DNA of 64,000 bases from Candidatus Thiodiazotropha sp. (GTDB lineage Bacteria; Pseudomonadota; Gammaproteobacteria; Chromatiales; Chromatiaceae), in contig JAIVEQ010000002.1 of assembly GCA_023838465.1 (NCBI GenBank), positions 1 through 64,000 on the forward strand, in the 5' to 3' direction. The notes beneath the pieces were generated by a model that was not told where the DNA came from, ran no database searches, and saw only the letters and a list, made by a program, of their open reading frames with translations. Numbering within the stretch: position 1 is the first letter of the stretch; each line of letters opens with the position of its first letter. The position numbers were made by a program, and so were the translations under genes. Below are positions 1 through 8,897 of this stretch, one piece after another.

Positions 1-94
1 TTTCTTGCCGGATAGAGAAAGCTTTGATGCTACCGCAGCTTACCCTCTATTCGTCAAACTAGAGTTGCACTTACAAGTTGAATTCACGTTTTAT

Positions 95-109
95 TGGCAT
101 ATGTCTTGC
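95..109 (+). promoter_or_regulatory. Candidate sigma-54 (-24/-12) promoter of the PEP-CTERM gene
   Basis: The sequence TGGCATATGTCTTGC has the invariant GG and GC separated by exactly ten bases and matches the TGGC-N7-TTGC consensus of RpoN promoters. Transcription would start near 120, about 95 bases before the ATG at 215. PEP-CTERM systems are commonly tied to a sigma-54 activator pair (PrsK/PrsR), so the combination is expected. No activator-binding site could be placed because the window begins just upstream. Confidence 0.6.
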
Positions 110-214
110 GTCATTTAGGAATAAGCTTCGCATTCGTGCATTAGCAACAGGAATGAACACCATACTGCGGAGCTGGAATGTCTAATTAGGAAATACTATA
201 AGGAGGTAGTTGAA

Positions 215-1438
215 ATGAAATGCAAATGGTTAGCAATCGCTTTTATTGGAATCTTCTCAACACAAGCTGAAGCAACAGTGATTTATGGTGACGGCGCTCT
301 TCACACCATAAGCGGTGTGGTGATTGATGATATCCTGCTAGACCATGGGTCTGATTTGAATGTCGAGGGGTTTGCCTTTATTCAACCCATAGCTGGTGCA
401 CCTGCAATTGTTCAAGACAACACATCCCCCCCTGTTGGACCCAGCACGATTAATCTATCAGGTAACGCAACGGTAATGGGTGAAATCATATATCGTCGTT
501 GGTTTGACGATAATAGTACTGTAACCATTGGTGACAATGCATTAATTGTTGGGCAAGGTGAGTACATAAGCGGCTCCGGTCGAGGTGCCGTATCAGGGAT
601 GAGACGTGCAGAGGTCAGTGGTAATGCACGACTATTGGGTGCACACAATGCAGTCGATGGTGGCTCGGCCATCGATAACAGATCTTCTGGGGCTCTATTT
701 GTTTCTGTCAGTGGTGGAGAAATAAATGGTGGACAAACGGGTGGTGATGGAATATCCGGACGGTTCGATATTGTCAATATTGATATGACGGGTGGGGTTA
801 TCCAAGGTGGTACCGGTGGAAACGAGGGCGGTCACGGCATAGGTGTTCCAGATACAACAATTGGCACCATCTCAGGTGGAGAGATTATTGGTGGAAATGG
901 TGGACAAGCGGGTGGGCACGCTCTTTTGTCAAACGCAGATTACGACCTCAACATCACAGGAGGTGAATTTCAGGGTGGTAACGGTGGCGTTACCGGAGGT
1001 GATGCATTAAGGCTCAATAGTCTTGATTTTGGTACGGCAACGATCTCTGGCGGATCCTTTGATGCTGGAGTTGGGCTATTTGATGATGGGTGGTTACTTT
1101 ATCTTACTGGCTTCAATGGAATTGTTGATATTACAGGCGGAATGTTTGGTTACGAAAACATTGGGAACGGGTTTGGTATATTCAATTCCCATGTTAATGT
1201 CTATGGTTGGGATCTGAGTATCGCAGATGACCTGCTGACCGGGTTTCTGATGGATGGTAGCTGGATTGAGACACCCGTTTCGCTGACACTTGCTAGTCTT
1301 CCTTCGGTACTAGGAACAATAAGTCTCTTCAATACACCGCATCCACCAAGCTCAAGCGTCCCAGAGCCAAGCACTCTTCTTCTCATGGCTGCAGGGCTGG
1401 CTGGATTAGGCATAGCAAAGCGTAAGAGAATCTCGTAG
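215..1438 (+). CDS. PEP-CTERM sorting-domain protein, glycine-rich repeats
   Basis: Secreted protein of 407 residues. It begins with a signal peptide (residues 1-20, hydrophobic core LAIAFIGIFS) and ends with a classical PEP-CTERM signal: VPEPSTLLL, a hydrophobic helix, then the basic tail AKRKRIS. That tail is recognised by an exosortase, cleaved, and the protein is usually exported to the surface or exopolysaccharide matrix. Residues about 165-310 consist of degenerate repeats around GGEIIGGNGGxxGGHA and SGGxFxGG, suggesting a beta-helix-like fold. The start is fixed by AGGAGG at 201-206, eight bases upstream. No enzymatic motif is visible and no exosortase gene is in this window, so the actual role is unknown. 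Confidence 0.9.
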   Translation: MKCKWLAIAFIGIFSTQAEATVIYGDGALHTISGVVIDDILLDHGSDLNVEGFAFIQPIAGAPAIVQDNTSPPVGPSTINLSGNATVMGEIIYRRWFDDNSTVTIGDNALIVGQGEYISGSGRGAVSGMRRAEVSGNARLLGAHNAVDGGSAIDNRSSGALFVSVSGGEINGGQTGGDGISGRFDIVNIDMTGGVIQGGTGGNEGGHGIGVPDTTIGTISGGEIIGGNGGQAGGHALLSNADYDLNITGGEFQGGNGGVTGGDALRLNSLDFGTATISGGSFDAGVGLFDDGWLLYLTGFNGIVDITGGMFGYENIGNGFGIFNSHVNVYGWDLSIADDLLTGFLMDGSWIETPVSLTLASLPSVLGTISLFNTPHPPSSSVPEPSTLLLMAAGLAGLGIAKRKRIS

Positions 1439-1596
1439 TTTCAGAATCTATTCTTACGTCATCAACTAAGAGAGGATAAACAACCGAGGCACCCACTTAA
1501 TAAAAAAACACCCAATTACCAATCCAGATCAATTTGACTATGTCCGGTGTGGGTGTCTCGATTATAATATTTGCAGTATGACTGTTCCCTCTGCAG

Positions 1597-1620
1597 GGTG
1601 CGGCCTAGTCACACCCTGTA
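1597..1620. repeat. Copy of a dispersed GGTGCGRC...CACACCCT intergenic repeat
   Basis: A ~24-bp element beginning GGTGCGGC and ending CACACCCTGTA lies after the PEP-CTERM gene. Close relatives occur at 4646-4669, 26799-26820, 31255-31276 and, inverted, at 31311-31333. All are intergenic. It resembles REP/BIME-type repeats; the function is not known. Confidence 0.65.
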
Positions 1621-1650
1621 TCTATTGGTTGAGTGGAAAATACTTATCCC

Positions 1651-3028
1651 TCAAGTTTTATCCATCACATAATAATTGTTCTGAATGTCATGCTCCAACT
1701 GATGGATTTCAATATTGCTAAATCCAGCCGTATTCAGCATCTCTATCGCCAACTCCTCACCCCACATAGTACCCAATCCCGCGCCATTACTGGCCAGTGA
1801 AACGGTCATGCAGTGCATGGTCGAAATGGTGTAGAGAAGCGGTGCGATGGGATGATCGAGATTGTTCTCCAGATAGGTTGAGGCTCGGATGTCCTGCATC
1901 ATAAAAGTGCCGCCGGATTTCAACGTACGGTAGATACCATCAAGAACACTCTGTGGGGTGACTTGATCATGAATAGCATCGAATGCCATCACCAGATCAA
2001 AGACTTCTGTCTCTGCCGTCTCGCTGAACCCGGTCAGGTTACGCGGTATGAAACGGATATTGCTCAACCCTCTCTTCATGCCCTGACCACGTGCGTAGGC
2101 AATGGCTTCATCCGAAAGTTCATAACCAACAAATTCACTGTTGGGAAAGCGTTCAGCCAGATGAAGCAGGGCGCGGCCCCTGCCGCAGCCGATCGCTGAG
2201 CGCCAAGGAAGGCTGAAAGCCGAGGCGGTTAGTCCCCGGTAGGCGTGAGGCGAGACTGTAGACCCGTCGTGCCTTGCGCCAGAGGGGATGCAAAGCGAGC
2301 ATCCGAACACGGCGTCCAGTCATTTGGGAACTGACGGCGGAGTGGTCACGAGCTTGCGATGTGATCACGTAGTGTCAGTGACCAGGACCGTCCGGGGCAC
2401 TAATAGGTTGTCAAAGATCGAGTGTCTTTTAGGCCTGGGACGCCTAAAAGACATCACGAGATCGAAGACTCACTTGATCGAGTACCTGGATACCACGCTC
2501 AAGAGCCGGGATGAGATCACCGATCAAAGGCAGGATATGGTCATCCAATGCCGCCAATACGGTCTGCCCGCTGTCATCCTCCATTACCTCATGAAAACGG
2601 GGAAAGTGCTCATAGCCCAAGCCGCCACCCTCATGAAAACAGTCGATGATGCGGTCCTCGACCTGGCCCAGAAGGCCAATGTATTGAGCAAAGACAGCTA
2701 TGTTATCCGGAGAGGCACGCCGTGTCAGCAGTGCGGCATGACTTGGCGGCAACCGATAGTGTTGCGCTTTTGGGTCGTACTGCAGAACCCCGCCGGATAC
2801 CATGGCTCCCAGCCACTCTTTGACATAGCGTGCATTGAGACCGGTGTGGATAGCGATCTCTTCCAAAGTTGATGGTGGCAGTTCAGCCAGGGTATCGAAC
2901 AGGCCGGTGCGATGACCGATGGAGACCATCAGAGAGAGGGCTCCCTGGTTGATCATACCGATAAGCTGGTCAGCAAACTCATCGACATTTTTTTCCTGGG
3001 TAGGCATTGGGATACAGGCATTACACAT
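1651..3028 (-). pseudogene. Class I SAM-dependent methyltransferase, interrupted by an insertion
   Basis: Two minus-strand pieces together make one methyltransferase of about 350 residues. The 5' piece (3028 down to about 2477) carries a winged-helix-like N-terminal domain (SIGHRTGLFDTLAEL, ARYVKEWLGAM) and runs to GIQVLD. The 3' piece (about 2193 down to 1651) resumes with IGCGRGRALL, the SAM-binding glycine motif I, followed by FDLVMAFDAIHD and LKSGGTFMMQD. The join VLD-IGCGRG is the normal continuous motif, so about 283 bp were inserted exactly inside motif I. The reading frame does not continue through the insert. A good ribosome site (GGAGGAG) precedes the ATG at 3028. The native substrate is unknown. 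Unless the insert is removed from the RNA, the enzyme should be dead. Confidence 0.8.
2194..2476 (-). mobile_element. Structured ~283-bp insertion in the methyltransferase gene (HEARO/omega-RNA-like?)
   Basis: The insert carries no convincing gene. It holds strong hairpins: an imperfect long stem at 2416-2463 with a perfect core (GTCTTTTAGGC paired with GCCTAAAAGAC) near one end, and GGATGC/GCATCC at 2286-2304. The remainder is GC-rich and unlike the flanks in codon structure. Size, lack of an ORF, end-proximal hairpin and precise insertion fit an ORF-less IS200/IS605-associated element such as a HEARO (IscB omega) RNA. No group II intron domain V (AGC...GTT type) could be found. The exact ends are uncertain by a few bases because both junctions contain GATC. 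Confidence 0.5.
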
Positions 3029-3268
3029 GGTGACTCCTCCAAGAGTGTTTTTCGGGTTTGTGTATAAAGCTTGGCAGAGAGGTTTTTAATGCTTCAATAC
3101 AGGAAAAGAAATAAAGTATTTGCCCTTATCTATTTGTAATTATTGATTTATTGAAGATGCCGCTTGGATATCATGGTTAATTCATTGAAGATTTAGACCG
3201 CGTTTCTGACCCGTGGTATAAAATTAACCCAGCAAGTTGCTCATTTTTTACCTCATCTGGAGAACGTC

Positions 3269-3913
3269 ATGCCCCGTGACGGCACAATCACCCGAAACAA
3301 AATCATGGATGTGGCACAGCAGATGGTACTGGACGTTGGTCTCACTGGCACCTCGGTTGAGAAGGTGATCGGTGGAGCGGGCGTGACCAAGGGGACTTTT
3401 TTCTACCATTTCAAGACCAAGCACGACCTGGCTGCCTCACTCATTGAACGCTATGCCGATGATGATCAGCATCACTTTCATGATTTCATGACCAAGGCAG
3501 AGCAGTTGGCGCGGGATCCCTTGCAGCAGCTCCTCATCTTTCTCGGGCTGTTCATAGAGATGACAGAGAAACTGGAGGATCCATTTCCCGGTTGTCTATA
3601 CGCTGCTTATTGCTATCAAAGCGGGGCTATCTCGCCAGAGGTTATGAATCAGGTCAAACAGATGATGCACTTCTGGCGTGAGAAATTGAGTGAAAAACTT
3701 ACAGCAGTGAGCGCTCTCTATCCCTCGCGGATTCCTGTCACACACACCCAGGTAGCCGACCATGTGCTGACCACCTTCGAGGGGGCGTACATTCTTTCGA
3801 AAGTAATGAAAGAGCCTAAGCTGGCCTCTGAGCAGATAATTCAGTGCCGTAACTATATCGAGTTGTTATTCGGTCCTGAAACTGAGTCTCTGTCACAAAA
3901 TGAATCAGAATAA
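3269..3913 (+). CDS. TetR/AcrR-family transcriptional regulator
   Basis: A repressor-type DNA-binding protein of 214 residues. The N-terminal helix-turn-helix is clear: ARN-type start TRNKIMDVAQQMVLDVGL, then GTSVEKVIGGAGVTKGTFFYHFKTKHDLAASLIERYA, with the family's typical FYHF recognition-helix end. The rest is an alpha-helical ligand-binding domain with no identifiable ligand. It is divergent from the interrupted methyltransferase across a 240-bp AT-rich gap, so it may once have controlled that gene. The loss of the methyltransferase would leave it without its obvious target. Confidence 0.88.
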   Translation: MPRDGTITRNKIMDVAQQMVLDVGLTGTSVEKVIGGAGVTKGTFFYHFKTKHDLAASLIERYADDDQHHFHDFMTKAEQLARDPLQQLLIFLGLFIEMTEKLEDPFPGCLYAAYCYQSGAISPEVMNQVKQMMHFWREKLSEKLTAVSALYPSRIPVTHTQVADHVLTTFEGAYILSKVMKEPKLASEQIIQCRNYIELLFGPETESLSQNESE

Positions 3914-3947
3914 CACCGAGTTTAGAACCTGGGTTGTATAGTTCAAA

Positions 3948-4568
3948 TCAGGATAGCCACTTTTGTTGAATACTATCCCTGTTCATCACCAACCACTGCA
4001 ATGCGATAATAATACTGGTCGAGTTTGCCCGACCACTATAGAGCTCTTTTATCGCATCCGCGCTATCCATCACGATGACACGGATATCCTCACCTTCATG
4101 ATCAAGTCCGTGTACACCTTGCGCATTCGAAGCATCGACTTCACCACAAAAGAGAGAAATGCGATCGACCGATATGCCCGGACTGACCATGAATTCACAG
4201 ATAGGTTCGAGACGCCCTATCTCACAATTGGCCTCCTCGATCGCCTCCCTTCTTGCCACTGATTCATCACTCTCGTTGTCCGGCGTGAACCCACCAACTG
4301 TTTCGATAATCCATGGTGTTGTCTCTTTGCCCACTGCGCCGATGCGAAACTGTTCCACAAGTACTACCTGATCCAAATGGGGATCATAGAGCAGCACGGA
4401 AACCGCCCTGAGTTGCTCAAGGCGTTCTCGTACCAATTGTTCACTCTTACCGCCCTGGTAGAGATCATGTTGTAGGTGATAACAATTGATTTTCAGAAAT
4501 CCTCTGTAGACGGGATTTGACTCAATAATTTCATATTGAAATTTCATCTGATTATTATGGTCTTTCAT
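3948..4568 (-). CDS. nudF: ADP-ribose pyrophosphatase-like Nudix hydrolase
   Basis: Nudix hydrolase of 206 residues that probably cleaves ADP-ribose to AMP and ribose 5-phosphate. The Nudix box is visible as GGFTPDNESDESVARREAIEEANCE, matching GX5EX7REUXEEXGU with a slightly shortened end. Upstream VSVLLYDPHLDQVVLVEQFRIGA and downstream FMVSPGISVDRISLFCGEVD are typical of the NudF/ADPRase subgroup, as is the length. It is convergent with the TetR gene and separated from hoxC by 100 bp containing a dispersed repeat. It is not clearly part of the hydrogenase operon. Confidence 0.82.
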   Translation of the reverse strand: MKDHNNQMKFQYEIIESNPVYRGFLKINCYHLQHDLYQGGKSEQLVRERLEQLRAVSVLLYDPHLDQVVLVEQFRIGAVGKETTPWIIETVGGFTPDNESDESVARREAIEEANCEIGRLEPICEFMVSPGISVDRISLFCGEVDASNAQGVHGLDHEGEDIRVIVMDSADAIKELYSGRANSTSIIIALQWLVMNRDSIQQKWLS

Positions 4569-4645
4569 GGAACGCTTTAAGTTGTTTTAAGGTAGTTGGT
4601 TTCGTTGCCTACTTTCAGGATTGGTAGCATTCAGCGGCACTGTTC

Positions 4646-4669
4646 GGTGCGACAGGACCACACCCTGTA
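4646..4669. repeat. Copy of the dispersed GGTGCGRC...CACACCCT repeat
   Basis: Starts GGTGCGACAGGACC and ends CACACCCTGTA, closely matching the copy at 1597-1620. It lies in the short gap between hoxC and the Nudix gene, immediately downstream of the long hydrogenase transcript. Confidence 0.65.
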
Positions 4670-4673
4670 TGGA

Positions 4674-6122
4674 TCAATGCACTGTACAGACCATACAGGG
4701 ATCAAATGACCTGACAATGTGCTGCACTGAAACCGGCTCTGACTCCCCTTTCCTCATCTTTGCACCTTGTAGCGCGAGTTCCAATGCACCGGGTTGATCC
4801 TGGTTATCCCTGGGCGAAAAGTTCCAGGTTGTAGGCGCAATGATCTGATAATTGAGGATGCGGCCGCGTTTGATCTTTATCCAATGCCCTAAACTCCCTC
4901 TTGCTGCCTCTACCAGTCCGTATCCCTGTGTCTCCTTCGGCATGGCGTTATGATTACAAAAGGGTTCTTTGGGTTTAATCGCCTTGACCCATTGCTCCAT
5001 CAGTATCACACCTCGTGCAATCTCCAACAGGCGGGCGACAACTCGATTCTGTACATTGCCACCACTGTGCAAGACCAGTTCTCTGATCAACGGATGACCA
5101 TCGATTTGTTGACGCGCCAATGCTCCCACCTCCATAACACGACCATTCAATCTTGGTGCCTTACACCAGGTATAGGCTTGCTCAATCTCAGCACCCGGCA
5201 TGGTAATACCATTGAAGGGGTGTTTTGGATCTTTCTGATGACTCATCCAACTATGGCTGATATCTTCAGTGATGGTTTGCGTATCCAGCGTTTGAATTCC
5301 ATCATCCCAGACCCCTTGTTTGAATGTGGGAGAACCATCCAACACATAGGCGCCATAACTCATAAAGCGATCGCTGGCCCGCCCCAGTCGGGATAAATGA
5401 AGTTGATTAGCCAGTTCCAGAAACAGGCTGAAATCACTGCTATCGGCTTTGTGGTCTGCACGCCACTGTTCGAGTGCCTGAATCGAATCGAGTGCAACGA
5501 TGTTTTCCAGGCTGTCACCAAACAACTTTGTTTGTAGAAATTGACGAAAACCATAAAGGATGGCCTGTATTCTTGCTTTCTCCTGCATCTCCACGGAACG
5601 GGTCGTACCACCCGGCTGAATGGCGAGACTGTGCGGCCACTTGCCGGCCAACAGACCCATTAAATGCATGAACTGGGCGCGGGCAGGCAACAACTCCCGG
5701 GTAGCACTGCCTGTCTGTGCAGTAAATCGCTCTGCAACCATGGGATACCAGGATTCTTTGCTGTAGGTCTGACGTGCAAAGTCGGGCATGAAGAAGAGAT
5801 AAAAGTGAGTCAGGTGATCGGCGATATTCTCGTTGGCAAGGATTAGATTAATCGCCAGGTCACCATTGGTCGTTGCACTCAATCCTTGCGCATCGGCCAA
5901 TGCACGGGCCGCAGCCACCGATTGGGAAACGGAGCAGATGCCACAAATGCGTGGTGTATAGACCAGTGCGTCCCACGGCTCCTTGCCCTGAAGTATCTGT
6001 TCGAAACCGCGATAGAGCGATGAGGAGACCTGGGCTGAGGCGACTTGCCCCTGCTGGATATCCAGATCCACCTCCAGGTCACCCTCAACCCTGTTGAAGG
6101 GCCCCATGATACGTCGGCTCAT
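4674..6122 (-). CDS. hoxC: Regulatory (H2-sensing) [NiFe] hydrogenase, large subunit
   Basis: Large subunit (482 residues) of the cytoplasmic H2 sensor HoxBC/HupUV. The active-site cysteines are in L1 RICGICSVSQ (C60, C63) and L2 DPCMVCTVH (C476, C479). RICGICSVSQ, with Gln where catalytic enzymes have His, is the signature of the sensor class. The protein stops directly after the final His, so there is no C-terminal peptide for an endopeptidase to remove; that is also typical of sensors and unlike hupL in this window. The ATG shares bases with the hoxB stop, so it is translationally coupled. It should bind H2 and relay the signal through HoxJ to HoxA. Confidence 0.93.
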   Translation of the reverse strand: MSRRIMGPFNRVEGDLEVDLDIQQGQVASAQVSSSLYRGFEQILQGKEPWDALVYTPRICGICSVSQSVAAARALADAQGLSATTNGDLAINLILANENIADHLTHFYLFFMPDFARQTYSKESWYPMVAERFTAQTGSATRELLPARAQFMHLMGLLAGKWPHSLAIQPGGTTRSVEMQEKARIQAILYGFRQFLQTKLFGDSLENIVALDSIQALEQWRADHKADSSDFSLFLELANQLHLSRLGRASDRFMSYGAYVLDGSPTFKQGVWDDGIQTLDTQTITEDISHSWMSHQKDPKHPFNGITMPGAEIEQAYTWCKAPRLNGRVMEVGALARQQIDGHPLIRELVLHSGGNVQNRVVARLLEIARGVILMEQWVKAIKPKEPFCNHNAMPKETQGYGLVEAARGSLGHWIKIKRGRILNYQIIAPTTWNFSPRDNQDQPGALELALQGAKMRKGESEPVSVQHIVRSFDPCMVCTVH

Positions 6123-7138
6123 TATTTCTTCACCTTGCGACGGGTTGGCGGTACACGGATGTGGTCTGCGACTGCATTCTCTCTAAGTCGAGTGGGTGTT
6201 GCCGCTTTGGAAAGTGATGCCAAGGCAACAAACCAGGCCTTGGGCATGTCGGTTGGCAGGCCAATGGGAATGCCGGCAATCTTCGGAGTCCTGGTAAAGG
6301 TGTGTCCCGGCTCTTCAAATCCGGGGGCGGTACAGTTGACGCAGGCATAGCCGCCACGCAGGCAGGAGCCCTCCCCGTTCCATAAGCGGGTATTGCAATC
6401 GGCATGGGCCTGGGTACCGAGACACCCCATATGCTCCATCATGCAACCAAGATCTGAAGGTTTCTCCGCACTTGCCTTGTATTCATAGAATTCATTGCGC
6501 GTGCAGCCATGGTGGACCAGGTGATCCGCATAACTGCGCGGTCGTCCCCACTCATCCAGATCATCCACCTGCAGCTCACCAAAGACCAACTGTACAAGAG
6601 TCTCCGTAACCCAGTTAGGGTGTACAGGACAACCGGCAATGTTAATCACCGGCAATCCTGAGCTATCCTGGTAGTCACTACCCAACAAACCACCAAGCAT
6701 TTGATCCTCATACTGCAGACCGCAGGCTTCGCTCGGATTACTCCCTGCGGCGGTAATACCACCATAAGCAGCGCAGCTGCCGACGGCAATCACATGAGTT
6801 GCCAGTCTGGCCAGTTTCTCTATCCAGTCCCGCATTGGTTTACCTGTCCCTGATAATCGATGGAAAAGGCCTGTACCGTTGGGACCGCGCACCACCGATC
6901 CCTCAAGGCAGAGTATATCCAGACGCACTTTTTTCGAAACGATATTTTCCAACAACTCAATCAGCTCAGACCCGGATGCCTCACTGAGGGAGGGATGCCA
7001 GAGCAGATTGATGCCTGCACTCTCAAACAGGGTCATCATGTCGGGGCCTTCCGCACACAACAACGAAAGTGAACAGCCACCACAACCACCGGATTGAAGC
7101 CAGAGCAGGTTCAATGCCTGTGCTTTGGACTCACTCAT
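6122..7138 (-). CDS. hoxB: Regulatory [NiFe] hydrogenase, small subunit
   Basis: Fe-S small subunit (338 residues) of the H2 sensor. It lacks a Tat signal and begins almost directly with WLQSGGCGGCSLSLL, so it stays in the cytoplasm. Further cluster-binding cysteines are seen in VGSCAAYGG, IAGCPVHP, HHGCTRNEFYEYK, LGCMMEHMGCLG and YACVNCTAPGFEEPG. The proximal cluster has the ordinary four cysteines, not the six of the HupS in this window. An ATG at 7150 is also in frame, but the one at 7138 overlaps the hoxJ stop and leaves the usual short N-terminus. It forms a heterodimer with HoxC and is expected to contact the PAS domain of HoxJ. Confidence 0.92.
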   Translation of the reverse strand: MSESKAQALNLLWLQSGGCGGCSLSLLCAEGPDMMTLFESAGINLLWHPSLSEASGSELIELLENIVSKKVRLDILCLEGSVVRGPNGTGLFHRLSGTGKPMRDWIEKLARLATHVIAVGSCAAYGGITAAGSNPSEACGLQYEDQMLGGLLGSDYQDSSGLPVINIAGCPVHPNWVTETLVQLVFGELQVDDLDEWGRPRSYADHLVHHGCTRNEFYEYKASAEKPSDLGCMMEHMGCLGTQAHADCNTRLWNGEGSCLRGGYACVNCTAPGFEEPGHTFTRTPKIAGIPIGLPTDMPKAWFVALASLSKAATPTRLRENAVADHIRVPPTRRKVKK

Positions 7139-8504
7139 GCACTTTTCCATTCAGGGGTAGCTGAAGCGTAAATTCCATACCGCCCTGGGGATGATTCCTG
7201 GCTCGCAGTTCACCACCGAAATCATGGGCAAGACCATAACTGATATAGAGGCCCAACCCGGTTCCCTTGCCAACTGCCTTCGTGGTAAAAAAGGGATCGA
7301 AGAGCTTCTGTAGATCTTTTTCAGGGATACCCGGCCCGTTATCATGTACCTTGATCCAGGCGTTATCCCCGTCTGTGTCAAGCACTATAGTCAGTGCTGC
7401 ACCGGCCTGTTGTTCCATGACATCAACTGCATTCTGCACCAGGTTGACCAGAATCTGGTGTACCTGTCCCTGCCTGCCGGTCACCATCAGTGATTCTGGA
7501 AGTTGGTATTCCACCTCGGGGTTCTCCCGACAGGCCTTGATAACCCACTGAGTCGCTGTCAGTATCACCTGGGTCAGTTCAAAGGGTTCCGGACTCTCTT
7601 TCTGGATGCTGGAGTACCTTCGCAGGTCGAGCACGATATCACTGATTCGTTCAGCACCCTCCAGTGTCCCTTCTATCAAGGGACCGATATCGCTCTCGAC
7701 ACGATCGATTTTATAAGCTTCACGTAACGATTTATGGCGCTGTGGATCGAGGTGCTTCCCCACTTCGGTGAAGTAATTATTGATGCGTTCACCATAACGC
7801 TTCAGAGCATGCATATTGCCAAACACGAAACTGATTGGATTATTCAGTTCGTGGGCCACACCCGCCACCAGCCGGCCAAGAGAAGCCATCTTCTCTGAGT
7901 GAACCAACTGTTGCTGAGTCTGTTTAAGATCAAGATGGGTCATGTTGAGTTGTTCGTAAGCGCGTCTCAGTTCCCCCACCGGACGTCCGATCAGTACCAT
8001 ACCCATCAGACGTCCATTGGTGTCATACCGGGATGAACAGTTCATTGCCAGGGGCACAGACTTACCCTCTGTATCCGATAGACTGACCTCACAATCGACA
8101 ATCGAGTCACTGCCCAATTTTTCCGGGAAACTATCCACCAAAGGTTGTGAGTCTAGGCTGAAAATCTCACTGATCGGCTTTTGCAACAGATCCCGCTCCT
8201 GCTTACCGCTCAATCTTTCCAAGGCACGATTGACCTGTTGGATACGACCCTGAATATCACAAACTATGAGTGCATCGGTCATCGACTCCAATACACTACC
8301 GATAAACTGCTGCGCCTCTTCCAGAGCAGCGTTCTTCTGTTCCAACTCGACCTGGTAGTGAACCAGATCAGCATAGACCTTATCCATCTTCTGAATGACA
8401 TCGATCCAGGCGCTCTCCGTGCTCTCTGTGAGTTGCAACGGATCGCCCACCCCGGCCTCATCGATGAGGCTGATATTCGGACGTTCTCTGTTGTCTGCTT
8501 TCAT
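7131..8504 (-). CDS. hoxJ: Hydrogenase-sensing histidine kinase HoxJ/HupT
   Basis: Soluble sensor kinase of 457 residues. In order it has a short coiled coil (about 45-70), a PAS domain (about 75-185, [23 protein letters not shown]), a dimerisation/phosphoacceptor helix with [15 protein letters not shown], and an ATPase domain with N box [11 protein letters not shown]1 DNGPGIP, and [10 protein letters not shown]. There are no membrane segments. In known systems HoxBC binds this kinase and modulates phosphorylation of HoxA according to H2. It is separated from hoxA by 390 bp holding an inverted repeat pair, and is followed by overlapping hoxB and hoxC. Confidence 0.9.
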   Translation of the reverse strand: MKADNRERPNISLIDEAGVGDPLQLTESTESAWIDVIQKMDKVYADLVHYQVELEQKNAALEEAQQFIGSVLESMTDALIVCDIQGRIQQVNRALERLSGKQERDLLQKPISEIFSLDSQPLVDSFPEKLGSDSIVDCEVSLSDTEGKSVPLAMNCSSRYDTNGRLMGMVLIGRPVGELRRAYEQLNMTHLDLKQTQQQLVHSEKMASLGRLVAGVAHELNNPISFVFGNMHALKRYGERINNYFTEVGKHLDPQRHKSLREAYKIDRVESDIGPLIEGTLEGAERISDIVLDLRRYSSIQKESPEPFELTQVILTATQWVIKACRENPEVEYQLPESLMVTGRQGQVHQILVNLVQNAVDVMEQQAGAALTIVLDTDGDNAWIKVHDNGPGIPEKDLQKLFDPFFTTKAVGKGTGLGLYISYGLAHDFGGELRARNHPQGGMEFTLQLPLNGKVHE

Positions 8505-8897
8505 GGTTCCTTCATTATCTCCTTATCCAAAAAATACAGCCTGCTATCAGAATCGATTTTTAAATGATTCTTCCACTCATAGAGTGTATTGAAAAAGAAA
8601 ACCACTACTGCTTCAGTCATGGGTAGAACCATTAATTGGCCGCAAATGAACGCGAATCACTGCGAATTCAACACAAATCATTTCTCCATGCATACAGTAG
8701 CTGATAACCCGGTTTCAATCGATCAGATTGCCGAACCTCTAAATTCTGAAAACAGCACCACATACACTGTTCATCAGTGTTTCAAGTAAGCATTCCACAG
8801 CGTAGAGAAATTTGCGGTAATTGGCGTTCATTAGCGGCCTATTCTTTCTCTTTCGGGAATCCACCTGATAGAAATGGGGTAAGAACAGGTTAGTTTG
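8505..8897. other. Intergenic gap between hoxA and hoxJ
   Basis: Apart from the inverted repeat pair at 8638-8668 and 8810-8839, I see no promoter of the -24/-12 type and no credible gene. A 66-codon plus-strand frame crosses the repeat and has no ribosome site or recognisable content. Confidence 0.6.
8638..8839. repeat. Inverted pair of GGCCGCaAATGAACGC repeats
   Basis: GGCCGCAAATGAACGCGAAT at 8638 is matched in inverse orientation by the element ending TTAGCGGCC at 8839; about 24 of 29 positions agree. A third copy, CCGCAAATGAACGCCAATCA, sits at 13247-13266 between hypD and hypE. All three are in gaps of the hydrogenase operon. This is a REP/BIME-like arrangement that could form a long hairpin in the transcript. 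Confidence 0.65.

Noticed and set aside
2194..2476. Group II intron within the methyltransferase gene
   Set aside because: The insert ends do not show the GUGYG start or a domain V, and the length is short even for an ORF-less intron. A transposon-type RNA is favoured.
8589..8789. A 66-codon frame in the hoxA-hoxJ gap
   Set aside because: It crosses one repeat arm, lacks a ribosome site and shows no domain. More likely non-coding.
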